Positions 1 to 8,888 of a DNA stretch of 42,944 nt are shown in pieces. The notes below the pieces were generated by a model. It made no database searches, was not told the origin of the DNA, and saw only the letters and a list, made by a program, of their open reading frames with translations. This DNA is from CAYYTU01 sp964474655 (lineage in GTDB: Bacteria; Chloroflexota; Anaerolineae; B4-G1): NCBI GenBank assembly GCA_964474655.1, contig CAYYTU010000023.1:1-42944 (forward strand). Direction: 5' to 3'. Positions within the stretch are counted from its first letter, which is position 1. Every line of letters begins with the position of its first letter. The translations under genes were made by a program, and so were the position numbers.

Positions 1-313
1 TCCGAAGTCTGTCCTCCCCCAACTTGTAAATACGCCCTCTCGAAGGGTGCGATTTTCGCCAAGTCGTCATCCTTCAACAGGCTTCAGCGTGAACTCAGCC
101 GAATGGCTCAGGATTACTATCGAGGATCAACTTCGTTGAAACTTGACTCCTGCACCTTTCAAATTTTTGAGGAGCAGAGACTTCGGAATTCCTAAAATGT
201 GGTTGGCGAACCCATTGAAGCAAAGCGGGGTTATTTTGCACCGAAGTCTGGGGTCGCTAAACTGCAGGAGTTAAGTTGAAATCTAGTTGTAGTATTAGAA
301 CGATCTGAGGGAT
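1..313. other. Intergenic, partial copy of a dispersed repeat
   Basis: No convincing gene is seen here. Positions 1-40 match, in inverted orientation and with a few substitutions, positions 37409-37450 near the other end of the window (shared core CAACTTGTAAA flanked by GTCCT and CGCCCTC). Short pieces of the same CCGAAGTCT motif recur at about 241-250. This looks like one arm of a dispersed inverted-repeat element cut by the window edge. No clear promoter for the following gene was found. Confidence 0.5.
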
Positions 314-1810
314 GTGCGACAATTGAACGTCAGACAAAGACAATCACTTCTCTGTTCGAGCAGCATCATGCTATTGAGCTTGTTATCGAGCTTGGCCTTG
401 CTCCTATGCACAAGTTGTGCTACGAACCCCGACCCCACGTCCACCGCCCGGCCGGTCAGTCGGTTATCCTCTGGCCTCGCGGACGTGACGACACCCGATG
501 CTGCCTCAGCGACATCCACGGCTTCCTCGACGCCTTCGCCGGCCCCTACGCTTACCTCACCCCCGACATTCACATCTACACCTCCATCTACCCCCACGCC
601 CCCCCCGACTCCCTCCGCAACTCCAACCGCCACTGAACTGCCTCTTCCGTCGCCGACCGCTACCCCCACTTCCACCACGCCCACCGCGCTGCCGTCAAAC
701 ACCCCTACGCCCACCGTCACCGCATCATCCTTCGCCCCGGCCCCTCCGCCCGGTCGGACGTTCGCCACATTGGATGCGTTCTGGGCCGGGAACGCCGAAT
801 GGCTGCTGGAGATAGAGAACGTGGGGCTGCCCGTCGGCGAATCGGACACGGCCTATCGCGGCGGCGGTGAGTTCTGGTCCTACCTGCACGCCAGCCACCA
901 ATCAGCGGGGGTGGTCGATTCCTGCGGCGACCCGGTGCCGTTCCCCGGTTGTGTCACGCTATGGACAAGCCGTGACGGCGGACGACACTTCACCCTGGAC
1001 AACCCGACCTGCCTCTTCGCCTGCGCCTCGTGCCCATGTGACCCAGGCCGCGACCACACGGCCCAGCAACAATACCCACGCGTCTTCTTCGATCATGACC
1101 GCGCCTACATCGTCTACGAGTGGGGAGCCAGCACCCGCCTGCGCACCTCGTCCGACGGCCTCCAATGGTCCGCCGAGGCGCACATACCGGGCACCGGCCA
1201 ATGGAATGCCGAGCCGGGAACCTGCCCCGCGCACGCTACCATCGGCGATCACCCCAACATCTACGCCGAGACGGAGTTCGGCGACTGCCTGATCGGCGCT
1301 CCTCCAGGCCTCTACGTGGAGGGGAATCTGCTCTACGTCTTCGTCGGTATGGGGCGGAATCCCGGTCACATGGGGTGTTACGTGGGCGAAAAATACGCCG
1401 GCGCGGCCGGCCTCCGACCTTGCGCCTCCAATCCGCTCTTCGGCGCCGAAAACGGCTACGGCCCGGTCGACGTCACCGGCGCTGAGACCAATCCCTACTT
1501 CGAATTCCGCACCATCTCCTCAGCCGACGTGGTGCGCGTGGGCGAGCGTTACTACATGGCCTACGAGGGCGTGCGTGGCCCCAGCGACCCCACGGTAGTG
1601 GACGATCAGTTCGCGCTCGGATTCGCACGGAGCCTTGGCCCGGACATCGACGGGCCCTGGGAGAAATATCCTGGCAACCCGGTGATTATGAACCTGGCGA
1701 ATAACTGGGGCATCGGGCACGCCGACATCGTCATCGTCGGACCAGCGACCTATCTATACACAGCGACATCGCCAAGCACGCGCGGGCGGTACGTGCTGGT
1801 GCAGCGATAA
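314..1810 (+). CDS. Stalked lipoprotein with beta-propeller-like domain
   Basis: This is a predicted exported protein of 498 residues. It starts at GTG 314, with GAGGG just upstream but only 2-3 bases away. ATG 368 (residue 19) is an alternative that would put a hydrophobic signal segment ending in CTSC near the N-terminus, resembling an imperfect lipobox. Residues about 40-145 are a Thr/Pro/Ser-rich stalk. The C-terminal ~350 residues contain an Asp-box-like SRDGGRHF segment and many aromatic, Cys-rich strands, including a cluster with CASCPC. Together these suggest a five- or six-bladed beta-propeller of the sialidase/glycosidase type. No catalytic residues could be assigned, so enzyme function is unproven. 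The long Thr/Pro stalk is typical of Anaerolineae surface proteins. It reads alone, 40 bases before the next gene, which has its own promoter. Confidence 0.75.
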   Translation: MRQLNVRQRQSLLCSSSIMLLSLLSSLALLLCTSCATNPDPTSTARPVSRLSSGLADVTTPDAASATSTASSTPSPAPTLTSPPTFTSTPPSTPTPPPTPSATPTATELPLPSPTATPTSTTPTALPSNTPTPTVTASSFAPAPPPGRTFATLDAFWAGNAEWLLEIENVGLPVGESDTAYRGGGEFWSYLHASHQSAGVVDSCGDPVPFPGCVTLWTSRDGGRHFTLDNPTCLFACASCPCDPGRDHTAQQQYPRVFFDHDRAYIVYEWGASTRLRTSSDGLQWSAEAHIPGTGQWNAEPGTCPAHATIGDHPNIYAETEFGDCLIGAPPGLYVEGNLLYVFVGMGRNPGHMGCYVGEKYAGAAGLRPCASNPLFGAENGYGPVDVTGAETNPYFEFRTISSADVVRVGERYYMAYEGVRGPSDPTVVDDQFALGFARSLGPDIDGPWEKYPGNPVIMNLANNWGIGHADIVIVGPATYLYTATSPSTRGRYVLVQR

Positions 1811-1813
1811 AGC

Positions 1814-1841
1814 TTGACAGCCGAACGTTTGTTCGTATAAT
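1814..1841 (+). promoter_or_regulatory. Consensus sigma-70 promoter, TTGACA-16-TATAAT
   Basis: TTGACA lies at 1814-1819 and TATAAT at 1836-1841 with a 16-base spacer, perfect matches to both hexamers. The expected transcription start (about 1848) falls within a few bases of the ATG at 1851, so the transcript of the radical SAM gene would be almost leaderless. There is no Shine-Dalgarno sequence before that ATG, which agrees with this reading. Confidence 0.85.
1822..1835. promoter_or_regulatory. LexA (SOS) operator
   Basis: CGAACGTTTGTTCG is a palindrome with the GAAC-N4-GTTC core known for LexA/DinR boxes of Gram-positive bacteria and relatives. It fills nearly the whole spacer between the -35 and -10 hexamers, where bound LexA would block RNA polymerase. 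The downstream gene encodes a DNA-repair-type protein, which supports the assignment. Confidence 0.8.
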
Positions 1842-1850
1842 AACCATGCG

Positions 1851-2996
1851 ATGGAAGCGCTGGAGAAGCTCAAACTATTGGGGCCGGCCACGAGCTTCGA
1901 GCCGGCCGAAGAGATAGCGGGAACGCGTCGGGGACCATCATCACATCGCGCCGACGAAGTCGCCGAGTGTATCCACAACGCCGTGATGCCCAACGGCAAG
2001 CACATCGCGCTGCTCAAGACCCTGCTCACCTCAGCCTGCGAGCGAGATTGCCGCTATTGCGCCTTCCGCCAGGGACGAGACTACCGCCGCGCTACCTTCT
2101 CCCCGGACGAGCTGGCCCGGCTCTTTGTGCAGCTCCATCGCTCCGGCGCCGTCGAGGGCATCTTTCTGAGCTCCGCCATCGCCGGCGGCGGCCCCTGCAC
2201 CGAGGATCGTCTCATCGCGGCCGCGGAGATCCTTCGCCGCCGCTACGCCTTCAAGGGCTACATCCACCTCAAAGTTATGCCCGGCGCCGAGCGAGATCAG
2301 ATCGCGGAGGCTATGCGTCTGGCCGATCGCGTCTCCGTCAACCTGGAAGCGCCCAACACCACACGCTTGAGCTCCCTGGCACCCCACAAACGCTTCGATA
2401 CCGAGCTCCTGCAACGCCTGCGCTGGATCGAGGAGATCCGGCGCGAGAGCCCAAGCCACGGGCCCAGCTCGACCACGCAGTTCGTCGTCGGCGCCAGCGA
2501 CGAAAGCGACGTCGAATTGTTGAGCACGACCGAGTTTCTCTACCGCGAGCTCGGCCTGGCGCGGGCCTACTTCATGGCTTTCACCCCGGTGCCCGATACG
2601 CCGCTGGAATTTCACCCGCCGACGCCGCCTCAGCGCGAGCACCGGCTCTACCAGGCTTCATTTCTGCTGCGGGACTACGGCTTCACAGCTGAGGAACTAC
2701 CCTTCAATACCGCAGGCAACCTCCCGCTGGCGGACGACCCCAAGCTGGCCTGGGCCCGTCGCCACCTGACGCACGCGCCTGTCGAGCTCAACACCGCCGA
2801 TCGCAGCGCACTCCTCCGCGTGCCGGGCATCGGCCCCAAGAGCGCGGATAGGATCCTGGCAGCCCGGCGTCAGGGTCGGCTACGCGAACTGAGCCACCTG
2901 AGCCATCTGGGGATCGCCGCTCGACGCACCGCTCCCTTCATCCTGCTCGATGGACGCCGCCCGCCGCGACAGCTTTCTTTTTGGCCCGCCGATTGA
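1851..2996 (+). CDS. Radical SAM protein with C-terminal helix-hairpin-helix
   Basis: The protein has 381 residues. A CX3CX2C radical SAM cluster motif (Cys63, Cys67, Cys70, in CERDCRYC) binds the [4Fe-4S] cluster that cleaves S-adenosylmethionine. Residues about 300-345 form a helix-hairpin-helix DNA-binding segment (LRVPGIGPKSADRIL). This layout matches the 'putative DNA modification/repair radical SAM' family, whose members are often encoded beside a uracil-DNA-glycosylase-like protein; no such partner is adjacent here. The ATG at 1851 is chosen because the promoter start site falls just upstream. The gene is predicted to be DNA-damage inducible because a LexA box overlaps its promoter. 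Substrate and reaction are not known for the family, so a repair role is inference from the DNA-binding domain and the SOS control. Confidence 0.88.
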   Translation: MEALEKLKLLGPATSFEPAEEIAGTRRGPSSHRADEVAECIHNAVMPNGKHIALLKTLLTSACERDCRYCAFRQGRDYRRATFSPDELARLFVQLHRSGAVEGIFLSSAIAGGGPCTEDRLIAAAEILRRRYAFKGYIHLKVMPGAERDQIAEAMRLADRVSVNLEAPNTTRLSSLAPHKRFDTELLQRLRWIEEIRRESPSHGPSSTTQFVVGASDESDVELLSTTEFLYRELGLARAYFMAFTPVPDTPLEFHPPTPPQREHRLYQASFLLRDYGFTAEELPFNTAGNLPLADDPKLAWARRHLTHAPVELNTADRSALLRVPGIGPKSADRILAARRQGRLRELSHLSHLGIAARRTAPFILLDGRRPPRQLSFWPAD

Positions 2997-3176
2997 GCTC
3001 CCCCACGCACTTGATCTCCCGCGCAATCGGCAAACGTTCCCAATCGTCCGTATCCATTCCCTCTCAACAACGTTTATCATATCAACCGCGTGAGGGCGGA
3101 CCATCGGGCAAAGGATAGTCATTCCTGAAAGTTCACGCCGCCTCGCAAATCGACGAGGAGAAGAAGGAGAATGAAC

Positions 3177-4430
3177 ATGAAAAAGAACATCAGATGGATT
3201 CTGATAGCTGCAGGCGTCCTGATAGCGGCTAACCTGGCCTGCATCTCCCCTGGCAGCCCCACGCCAACGCCGGTCCCGCCGCCCACCGAGCTGCCCACAG
3301 AAGCACCGCCAACAGAATCGCCAACAGCGACGCCCAAGGAAATATCGCAATCCGATACGGCCTCGCTGGCGCTCACCAACGAATCGGGGTCGGAGATCTG
3401 GTACGTCTATCTCTCTCCCGTCGACGCCGAGGAGTGGGGCGACGACTGGCTGGGCGGCGATATGATCGCCACCGGCGAAACGTACGAGATCAAGGGGATT
3501 CCCGGCGGTACATACGACATCAGAATTGAGGACAGAGATAGACGGCTGATCGAATCGGCCTGGGAAGTGACGTTGGAAGGGAAAACCCCCTGGGTCGTCG
3601 CCAGTCAGACCTCATTGGAGATCGTCAACACCTCGGATGAGGTCATCGCTTATCTCTACATCTCGCCGGTCGATAGCACCAGCTGGGGCGAGGACTGGCT
3701 GAAGGAGGCCGTGATCGACGTAGGGGCCAGCCACACAGTAGAAGGCATTCCGCCCGGTTTGTACGATATGCAAGTCGCCAACGCCGACGATGAAAATATC
3801 GAGACAGCCTTCGACGTCGATATGTCCGGCTCGACCAGCTGGTCCGTGGTAGGGAAGACAGATCTACCCAGCAATGCCGTGCTGCGCTTCGAGGACGATT
3901 TCTCCGATAACCGCAATAATTGGGGCTTCGACACCGGGGATGAGAACGTCTTCTTCAAACGCCCCGCTGATGGAGAATACTGTATCCTGATCAAAAGCAA
4001 CAACTGGACGGCCTGGGAGTGGTACGAGCCTTTCCGGCCCGATGAGTTTGTGGCCGAGGTTTCGTGTGCGCTTGAGGGGCTAAACGACGCCAGCTGCGGG
4101 CTGGGCTTCGGTCCTGACGGGGATAATCTCTACTGGTTCGAAATCTCACCCTACGATCAAATGTTTGCGCTCTTCCTGCTGGAGGATGATGCCTGGCAGG
4201 ACAATCTGATCGATTGGACCGAGTCTAAAGCGATCAATCCTAACAGCGCAAATTACCTGAGCATGGAACGCATCGGTGGCGTGTTATCTGTCTACGTCAA
4301 CGGCGTGCTCGTCGGTCAGGTCGACGGCTCCCGCTTCCCGACCGGCCGAATCGGGATCGGCGGTTCCACCTACGAGGACGGTGACGTGACCGTCTGCCTG
4401 GACAACTTACGCGTGTGGCGGATGGAGTAG
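3177..4430 (+). CDS. Lipoprotein: two tandem modules plus LamG-like domain
   Basis: An exported protein of about 417 residues. ATG 3177 sits 7 bases after AAGGAG (3164-3169); the ATG at 3171 is too close to the site. The N-terminus has a signal peptide ending in NLAC, a likely lipid-attachment cysteine, and then a Pro/Thr/Glu stalk to about residue 60. Two homologous modules of about 80 residues follow (about 65-140 and 145-220); both carry a (Y)LSPVD/ISPVD...WG(D/E)DWL pattern and a later GIP(G)G(L/T)YD motif. The C-terminal ~190 residues resemble a concanavalin/LamG-type jelly roll (SVYVNGVLVGQV, then DNLRVWRM at the end), often a carbohydrate-binding or adhesion fold. The function is unknown; surface binding is inferred. 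Confidence 0.8.
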   Translation: MKKNIRWILIAAGVLIAANLACISPGSPTPTPVPPPTELPTEAPPTESPTATPKEISQSDTASLALTNESGSEIWYVYLSPVDAEEWGDDWLGGDMIATGETYEIKGIPGGTYDIRIEDRDRRLIESAWEVTLEGKTPWVVASQTSLEIVNTSDEVIAYLYISPVDSTSWGEDWLKEAVIDVGASHTVEGIPPGLYDMQVANADDENIETAFDVDMSGSTSWSVVGKTDLPSNAVLRFEDDFSDNRNNWGFDTGDENVFFKRPADGEYCILIKSNNWTAWEWYEPFRPDEFVAEVSCALEGLNDASCGLGFGPDGDNLYWFEISPYDQMFALFLLEDDAWQDNLIDWTESKAINPNSANYLSMERIGGVLSVYVNGVLVGQVDGSRFPTGRIGIGGSTYEDGDVTVCLDNLRVWRME

Positions 4431-4444
4431 CATAGTCCCATTTG

Positions 4445-4496
4445 ATCGTGGGAGACGTCTCTCAAACGCAAGCGCGTCGGAGACGCCTCCCACGAT
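4445..4496. terminator. Long hairpin between convergent genes
   Basis: A 16-bp stem (4445-4460 with 4481-4496, one mismatch) closes a 20-base loop between the ends of two convergent genes. There is no clear U-run, so it may act as a bidirectional terminator or be a repeat. The motif TGGGAGGCGTCTC on its minus strand recurs at 27322-27334, which favours a dispersed repeat re-used as a terminator. Confidence 0.55.
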
Positions 4497-4520
4497 TGTG
4501 GAAGCACCCCAGGACCTACC

Positions 4521-7013
4521 TCAGCGCAGATCCAACGCAGCCTGCACGGCGTCCTCAGCATTGATGACCCCACAGCCATAGACGTTGTTCGGCACCCCGG
4601 TCACGCCTCCGCAAGCGCAGACCGGATTGGCGAACATACCCTCAAGCGAGCCCATCGACTCCTCCTCGACGGTGCAGAGATCCTCCACCGGCTTTGCTGT
4701 CGCCGTCTGGCAGATGAGCGCCTCCGTAGCCTCAAGATCGCCGATCAACGTCGGGTTTGCGGACCAGAGCAGCGCCACCACGCCCACCACGTGCGGCCCC
4801 GCCATCGAGGTGCCTCCAGCGTAGCCATAGCCTCCCTCAGGCGTGCTGGAGCGCACGTTTTCGCCCGGCGCGACCACGTCGGGCTTGATCAAGCCGTTGA
4901 ACGGGCCCCGGCTGCTGAAACTGGTGATGGCCTCATCGTTAGACGTGGCCCCGACGGAGAACGCGGCGTCATAGTTGGCGGGGGGCGTGCTGGTCGTGCC
5001 ACACGCCGGACCCTCATTGCCAGCGCTGACCACCGTCATCATCCCCACGGCCCGAAGCGCCTCGACGGCCGGCTCCAGCGTATCCGGGAAGCAACCTTCA
5101 AACGTGGGGCAACCCCAGGAGTTGTTCGTCACGTGCGGCGCTTTCGTCACATCCCCATCAGTGAAAGGATCACCGCCGTGAGGGTATGGCGCCAGGAAGA
5201 ACTCCATACATTCGGCATAGGAGCCGGGGTTCCCGAAGCCGCGCCGCATATTCCGACAGCCGATCCATGCCGCGCCCGGCGCGACGCCAGTGCGGTTGTC
5301 CGCGCCATCGTCCCCCAGCACGGTACCCATCGTGTGCGTGCCGTGGGAGCCATCATCGAAGGGCCTGGCGGTATCGTCCCAGGCATCGTGCCAGTTGTAA
5401 TCGTGGTTGGCGGTCTGCCCATCCCAGCCGCGGTAATGGGGCCGAAGCGCGGGGTGATGCCAATCGTAACCGGTATCCTGCCCGCCGACGACGATGCCGT
5501 CGCCCATCACGTCCAGCGCCCAGGCCCCATCGGCGTCGATGGCCTCCAGGTTGGCCTGCACCTCGCCGACCGGCAGGCTATCCCCGCCGTAGGGAAACGG
5601 AATCTGATAGGGGTAGTCACGCACATTAGGGTTGAGGATCACTTCCGCTACCTCCGGTCGCCCCTCGAACCGCGCCTGGAGCCAGCGGTGGCCGTCGACG
5701 CGGATCATGTTGATGATATAGTAGGGACGATAGGAAACGTCCAGCTCGTCCAGCTCGGCGCGAAACGGAGCCTGCGTCCGCTCGGCGGTCGTGGTCAGGC
5801 TTCCGTAGACGAACCGATGCCGATCCTCGCCCACGGCGATATCGGCGACCGGACCCAGATCTGCCTGTTCCTCCAGGATGATCAAAAAGCCATGATTGGC
5901 GAAGCCCGCCTCCCCCACAATGCCGTACAGCCCACCCCAGATACCCCACAATACGAGCGCCGCCAGCGCCGGGATGAGCAGGCGGCGAGCGCTCGATCCG
6001 GGTGGGGATGCTCCCGCACGCTCGCGTCGCTTCGACATAACCCAGCGCCCGATCCACAGCGCCAGACCCAGTATGATCGTGGCTCCCAACGCGAGGCCGT
6101 GGGCCAGGATGTGTTGCAGCTCCGGGATGCCCTGCGCAAGCGCATCGCGGGGATCGACGAAGAGAACGGGAATGGCCCGACAGAGGAAAGCCAGCCCCAG
6201 CAACGGATAGACGCTCCGCTGGCGAGCGCGCAATTCGGTCAACAGAAACGTCACCGGCAGCAGCAGAAGCATCTCGCCCAGCACACTCCAATCGGGGCCG
6301 GCAAGAAGCCCGCCGATGGTGGCAAACGTCGCGATCAGGATCGTCGCCAGGCCCGCCGTCCACGTGTGCGCAAAGGTGATGGTCAGCAGCGGGAAGATCA
6401 CACCCCAGCCGACCAACACCCAGGGGAACACCCAGGCCAGCGCCTGGAACGTCAGCCCCAGGCTATCCAGGCTGTCGCCCAGCGCACCGGTCACGGGCCA
6501 GGGCAAGTTAATCACAGCCGCCAACGCCAGAGCAAGCGCCAGGGTCGACCAGGGCCAATGGGTCAGGCCCAGCTCGGCCCGCAGGCGATCTAGACGCACG
6601 CCGACCAGACGCGGAGCCAATTGAGCAGCCAAGAGAGTGTACGGAATCATAATCCCCAGGCGCGTTGCACCGCTCAGCAGGTATCGGCGGGGCGGGACGA
6701 ACGTCGCGTCCAAAGCGGACACCGCCTGCAGGACGGCGTTGAGCAGAAGGTAACCCGCCGCTACCGTCAACGCCGACGCCAGAGCCGCAGTTATCGCCCA
6801 GCTACTCCGGCGACGCGTCACCAGCGCCAGGCCGACGGAGGGAACCAGCAACGCCAAAGCGCCGAGGGCGATGGTCAGAGTTGCTGCGCCGTCCAGCACC
6901 CGGCTCGATAAGGCCGCTACGCCGATCGGCGCCAATACGAACCAGAGCAACAGGCCGGTGTTCAAAAGGGATTGGCTGCACCCGATGCGTTTATCAGGAA
7001 TCACTTTGCTCAT
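4521..7013 (-). CDS. Membrane-fused subtilisin-like serine protease
   Basis: An 830-residue protein. ATG 7013 is preferred over the upstream GTG 7025 because GGAGG (7019-7023) lies 5 bases before it. Residues about 15-330 are a run of roughly ten hydrophobic membrane segments with short loops, and a last one near 345-365. Next comes a region of about 100 residues that looks like an inhibitor-type propeptide, then an S8 peptidase domain with all catalytic motifs: Asp in GGQDTGYDW (about residue 510), His in DGSHGTHTMG (about 556), oxyanion Asn in SAGNEGP and Ser in GGTSMAGPH (about 734). The catalytic domain is probably outside the cell. Fusing a subtilase to so large a membrane domain is uncommon. 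The membrane part could anchor, transport or sense; its family was not recognised. Confidence 0.9.
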   Translation of the reverse strand: MSKVIPDKRIGCSQSLLNTGLLLWFVLAPIGVAALSSRVLDGAATLTIALGALALLVPSVGLALVTRRRSSWAITAALASALTVAAGYLLLNAVLQAVSALDATFVPPRRYLLSGATRLGIMIPYTLLAAQLAPRLVGVRLDRLRAELGLTHWPWSTLALALALAAVINLPWPVTGALGDSLDSLGLTFQALAWVFPWVLVGWGVIFPLLTITFAHTWTAGLATILIATFATIGGLLAGPDWSVLGEMLLLLPVTFLLTELRARQRSVYPLLGLAFLCRAIPVLFVDPRDALAQGIPELQHILAHGLALGATIILGLALWIGRWVMSKRRERAGASPPGSSARRLLIPALAALVLWGIWGGLYGIVGEAGFANHGFLIILEEQADLGPVADIAVGEDRHRFVYGSLTTTAERTQAPFRAELDELDVSYRPYYIINMIRVDGHRWLQARFEGRPEVAEVILNPNVRDYPYQIPFPYGGDSLPVGEVQANLEAIDADGAWALDVMGDGIVVGGQDTGYDWHHPALRPHYRGWDGQTANHDYNWHDAWDDTARPFDDGSHGTHTMGTVLGDDGADNRTGVAPGAAWIGCRNMRRGFGNPGSYAECMEFFLAPYPHGGDPFTDGDVTKAPHVTNNSWGCPTFEGCFPDTLEPAVEALRAVGMMTVVSAGNEGPACGTTSTPPANYDAAFSVGATSNDEAITSFSSRGPFNGLIKPDVVAPGENVRSSTPEGGYGYAGGTSMAGPHVVGVVALLWSANPTLIGDLEATEALICQTATAKPVEDLCTVEEESMGSLEGMFANPVCACGGVTGVPNNVYGCGVINAEDAVQAALDLR

Positions 7014-7058
7014 AGAAACCTCCACTTGGCCTCTTTTTCTTTGTCAGTCGATGTCTGG

Positions 7059-7086
7059 ATTATAATCGGGCGAGGGAGATGGGCAA
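7059..7086 (-). promoter_or_regulatory. Candidate promoter for the protease gene
   Basis: On the minus strand TTGCCC (7086-7081) and TATAAT (7064-7059) are spaced by 16 bases. The -10 lies in a near-palindromic GATTATAATC. The start site would give a leader of about 40 bases before ATG 7013. Confidence 0.45.
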
Positions 7087-7104
7087 CTTGCGCCGGGAGC
7101 GGAT

Positions 7105-7133
7105 TTGCAGCGCCGTCTGAAGTGCGCTAGAAT
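7105..7133 (+). promoter_or_regulatory. Candidate promoter for the HypE-like gene
   Basis: TTGCAG (7105-7110) and TAGAAT (7128-7133) are 17 bases apart and lie 34 bases before the ATG at 7167. The -35 match is weak (three of six). A TATAAT at 7061-7066 is an alternative -10 with a poorly spaced TTGTCA. Confidence 0.35.
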
Positions 7134-7166
7134 GTAGCTCTGGGATTCTTATGCGAACATGGTGTT

Positions 7167-8177
7167 ATGGAAAAATCATACCCGCTGGGGAAATTACCGG
7201 CCGAGCATCTGGCTCGGCTGTTTGACCGTTATCCGCTGGACGACGAGCGCGTGATCCTGGGGCCGGGCGTCGGTCACGACGCGGCGGCGATTACGTTTGG
7301 CGATCGATACGTGGTGGCCAAAACCGACCCCATCACATTCGCCACCGCAGAGATCGGCTGGTACGTCGTTCACGTCAACGCCAACGACGTGGCCTGCACC
7401 GGCGCGACGCCGCGCTGGTTCCTCGCCACGCTCTTACTGCCACAGGCCAGCACCGACGAGGTCCTGGTGTACAACATCTTCGACCAGATAGCCAACACCT
7501 GCCATCAGCTGGACATCTCGCTGGTCGGAGGACACACCGAGATCACGCACGGGCTCGACCGGCCAATTGTGGCCGGATTTATGTTGGGCGAGGCAGAGGC
7601 CGATCGCTTCGTACGGCCCGACGGCAGCCGACCGGGAGACGTAGTGTTACTCACCAAGGGCATCGCGGTGGAGGGGACGGCCATCATCGCGCTGGAGAAA
7701 GGCGAGGCGCTGCCGGGCCTGGAGCGTGACCTGCTGGAGCGCAGCCAGCGTTTCCTCTACGAGCCCGGCATCAGTGTGGTGCGCGACGCCGCCGTAGCGA
7801 CGGCTGCCGGCGAGGTGCACGCGATGCACGACCCCACCGAGGGCGGGCTGGCGACCGGTTTGTGGGAGCTGGCCGAAGCTGCGGACGTATCAATCACCCT
7901 CGACGAGAATACGCTACCGATCTACCCCGAGACGCGCGCCCTGTGCGAGCGGCTCGATCTGGACCCGCTGGGGCTGATCGCTTCCGGCGCGCTGCTGCTG
8001 ACCGTCGCGCCGGACGACGCCGAGGCCGTCAAGGTGGCCCTGAAGGCAGCCGGTATCGCGGTGACGCGCATCGGACGCGTGACCGGGAACGGGAAGAGCG
8101 TCGAGTTGCGACGTGAGGCGGGGCGCCGCCCGATGCCGCGCTTCGAGCGCGACGAGATCGCCCGCCTGTTCGATTAG
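7167..8177 (+). CDS. AIR synthase (PurM)-like protein, HypE-related
   Basis: A 336-residue protein of the PurM/HypE/SelD/ThiL ATP-binding superfamily. Visible features are the N-terminal GPGVGHDAAAI segment, the Asn/Asp-rich ATP/metal motif in VNANDVACTGATPRW and a Gly-rich MHDPTEGGLATGL motif in the C-terminal domain. HypE itself ends in a conserved cysteine that is carbamoylated and dehydrated to thiocyanate; this protein ends FERDEIARLFD with no cysteine. It is therefore unlikely to take part in [NiFe] hydrogenase cyanide-ligand synthesis and should not be called hypE. No hydrogenase genes lie nearby. Such orphan family members probably phosphorylate or activate a small molecule, unknown here. 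Confidence 0.8.
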   Translation: MEKSYPLGKLPAEHLARLFDRYPLDDERVILGPGVGHDAAAITFGDRYVVAKTDPITFATAEIGWYVVHVNANDVACTGATPRWFLATLLLPQASTDEVLVYNIFDQIANTCHQLDISLVGGHTEITHGLDRPIVAGFMLGEAEADRFVRPDGSRPGDVVLLTKGIAVEGTAIIALEKGEALPGLERDLLERSQRFLYEPGISVVRDAAVATAAGEVHAMHDPTEGGLATGLWELAEAADVSITLDENTLPIYPETRALCERLDLDPLGLIASGALLLTVAPDDAEAVKVALKAAGIAVTRIGRVTGNGKSVELRREAGRRPMPRFERDEIARLFD

Positions 8178-8190
8178 TACAACGGAGCAC

Positions 8191-8616
8191 TCAATCGCGG
8201 GCAAATGACCGCCGCACGCTGCGCAGGTTGAGCGAGACCCAAAAGAGGGCCAACACAAGCGCAGTCAGCAACAAATTGCGCGGCCGAATCTGAAGAGCAT
8301 AGTCAGCAACCTGAAACAAGAGGTGATTGGCCCAGATGTGAAGCTGGCGGAGCGTGACCGTAACCAGCGTCAACTGACGTCCCCAGGGACGAAGCCGTAA
8401 CAAACCAACTGTGCATGCGATAAAGCCGACGGCCCAGAATGCCCCCGTCACCATCAGGTAACTCCACGGCACAGTTAGCGACAGATCGGGCAAGCGGACG
8501 GCGTAATGAGCCGACATCGCCGCCCGCCCCGCGTTACCCAACCCTAAGGCCAGCGTGACCATAGCCAAGACGACGACCCACTTCTGGGCCCGCGTCAGAT
8601 GGTCGTGATTACTCAC
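8191..8616 (-). CDS. Small membrane protein of unknown function
   Basis: A 141-residue protein with three or four hydrophobic segments (about residues 12-32, 46-68, perhaps 76-92, and 112-132) and a basic C-terminus (RSVRRSFARD). It converges on the HypE-like gene with a 13-base gap. No family was recognised and no strong ribosome binding site is seen. Confidence 0.6.
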   Translation of the reverse strand: MSNHDHLTRAQKWVVVLAMVTLALGLGNAGRAAMSAHYAVRLPDLSLTVPWSYLMVTGAFWAVGFIACTVGLLRLRPWGRQLTLVTVTLRQLHIWANHLLFQVADYALQIRPRNLLLTALVLALFWVSLNLRSVRRSFARD

Positions 8617-8661
8617 AGATGTCTTCCCCTCCCGATCTACCCGGCTCTTCCGAACGCCCCA

Positions 8662-8885
8662 TCAAGCGAGCAATTCGACCAGCTCACTCACGGGGGCTAC
8701 ACCCTCAACCTGCCATATGAGGTCGAGCGCCCACTCGACACGCTCCTCGTCCAGTACCCAGCCCGTCGGTCAGCGAAACTTCTCAGCTGTGGTGCAATTA
8801 TCAACCGTAGTTCAAGCGCTCGTTAACATGGACGATCTTCTGCCTCTGGCTCGTCCAGGTCAGGAATCCTTCCCCCGTATCAACA
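8662..8885 (-). pseudogene. Decayed reading frames, possible gene remnant
   Basis: On the minus strand, directly downstream of the proline racemase-family gene, protein-like stretches such as WTSQRQKIVHVNERLNYG and WVLDEERVEWALDLIWQVEG occur but are broken by TGA codons (for example at 8772-8770) and frame changes, ending at TGA 8664. There is no start codon for the last piece. I read it as a decayed gene tail, but chance open frames in GC-rich DNA cannot be excluded. The family was not recognised. Confidence 0.3.
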
Positions 8886-8888
8886 GCC

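Noticed and set aside
4791..6593. 600-codon open frame on the plus strand opposite the protease gene
   Set aside because: Shadow of the GC-rich coding strand: no domain pattern, His/Arg/Gly-rich composition, and the minus strand encodes a clear subtilase.
7167..8177. HypE of hydrogenase maturation
   Set aside because: The obligatory C-terminal cysteine is absent and no hydrogenase genes lie nearby.
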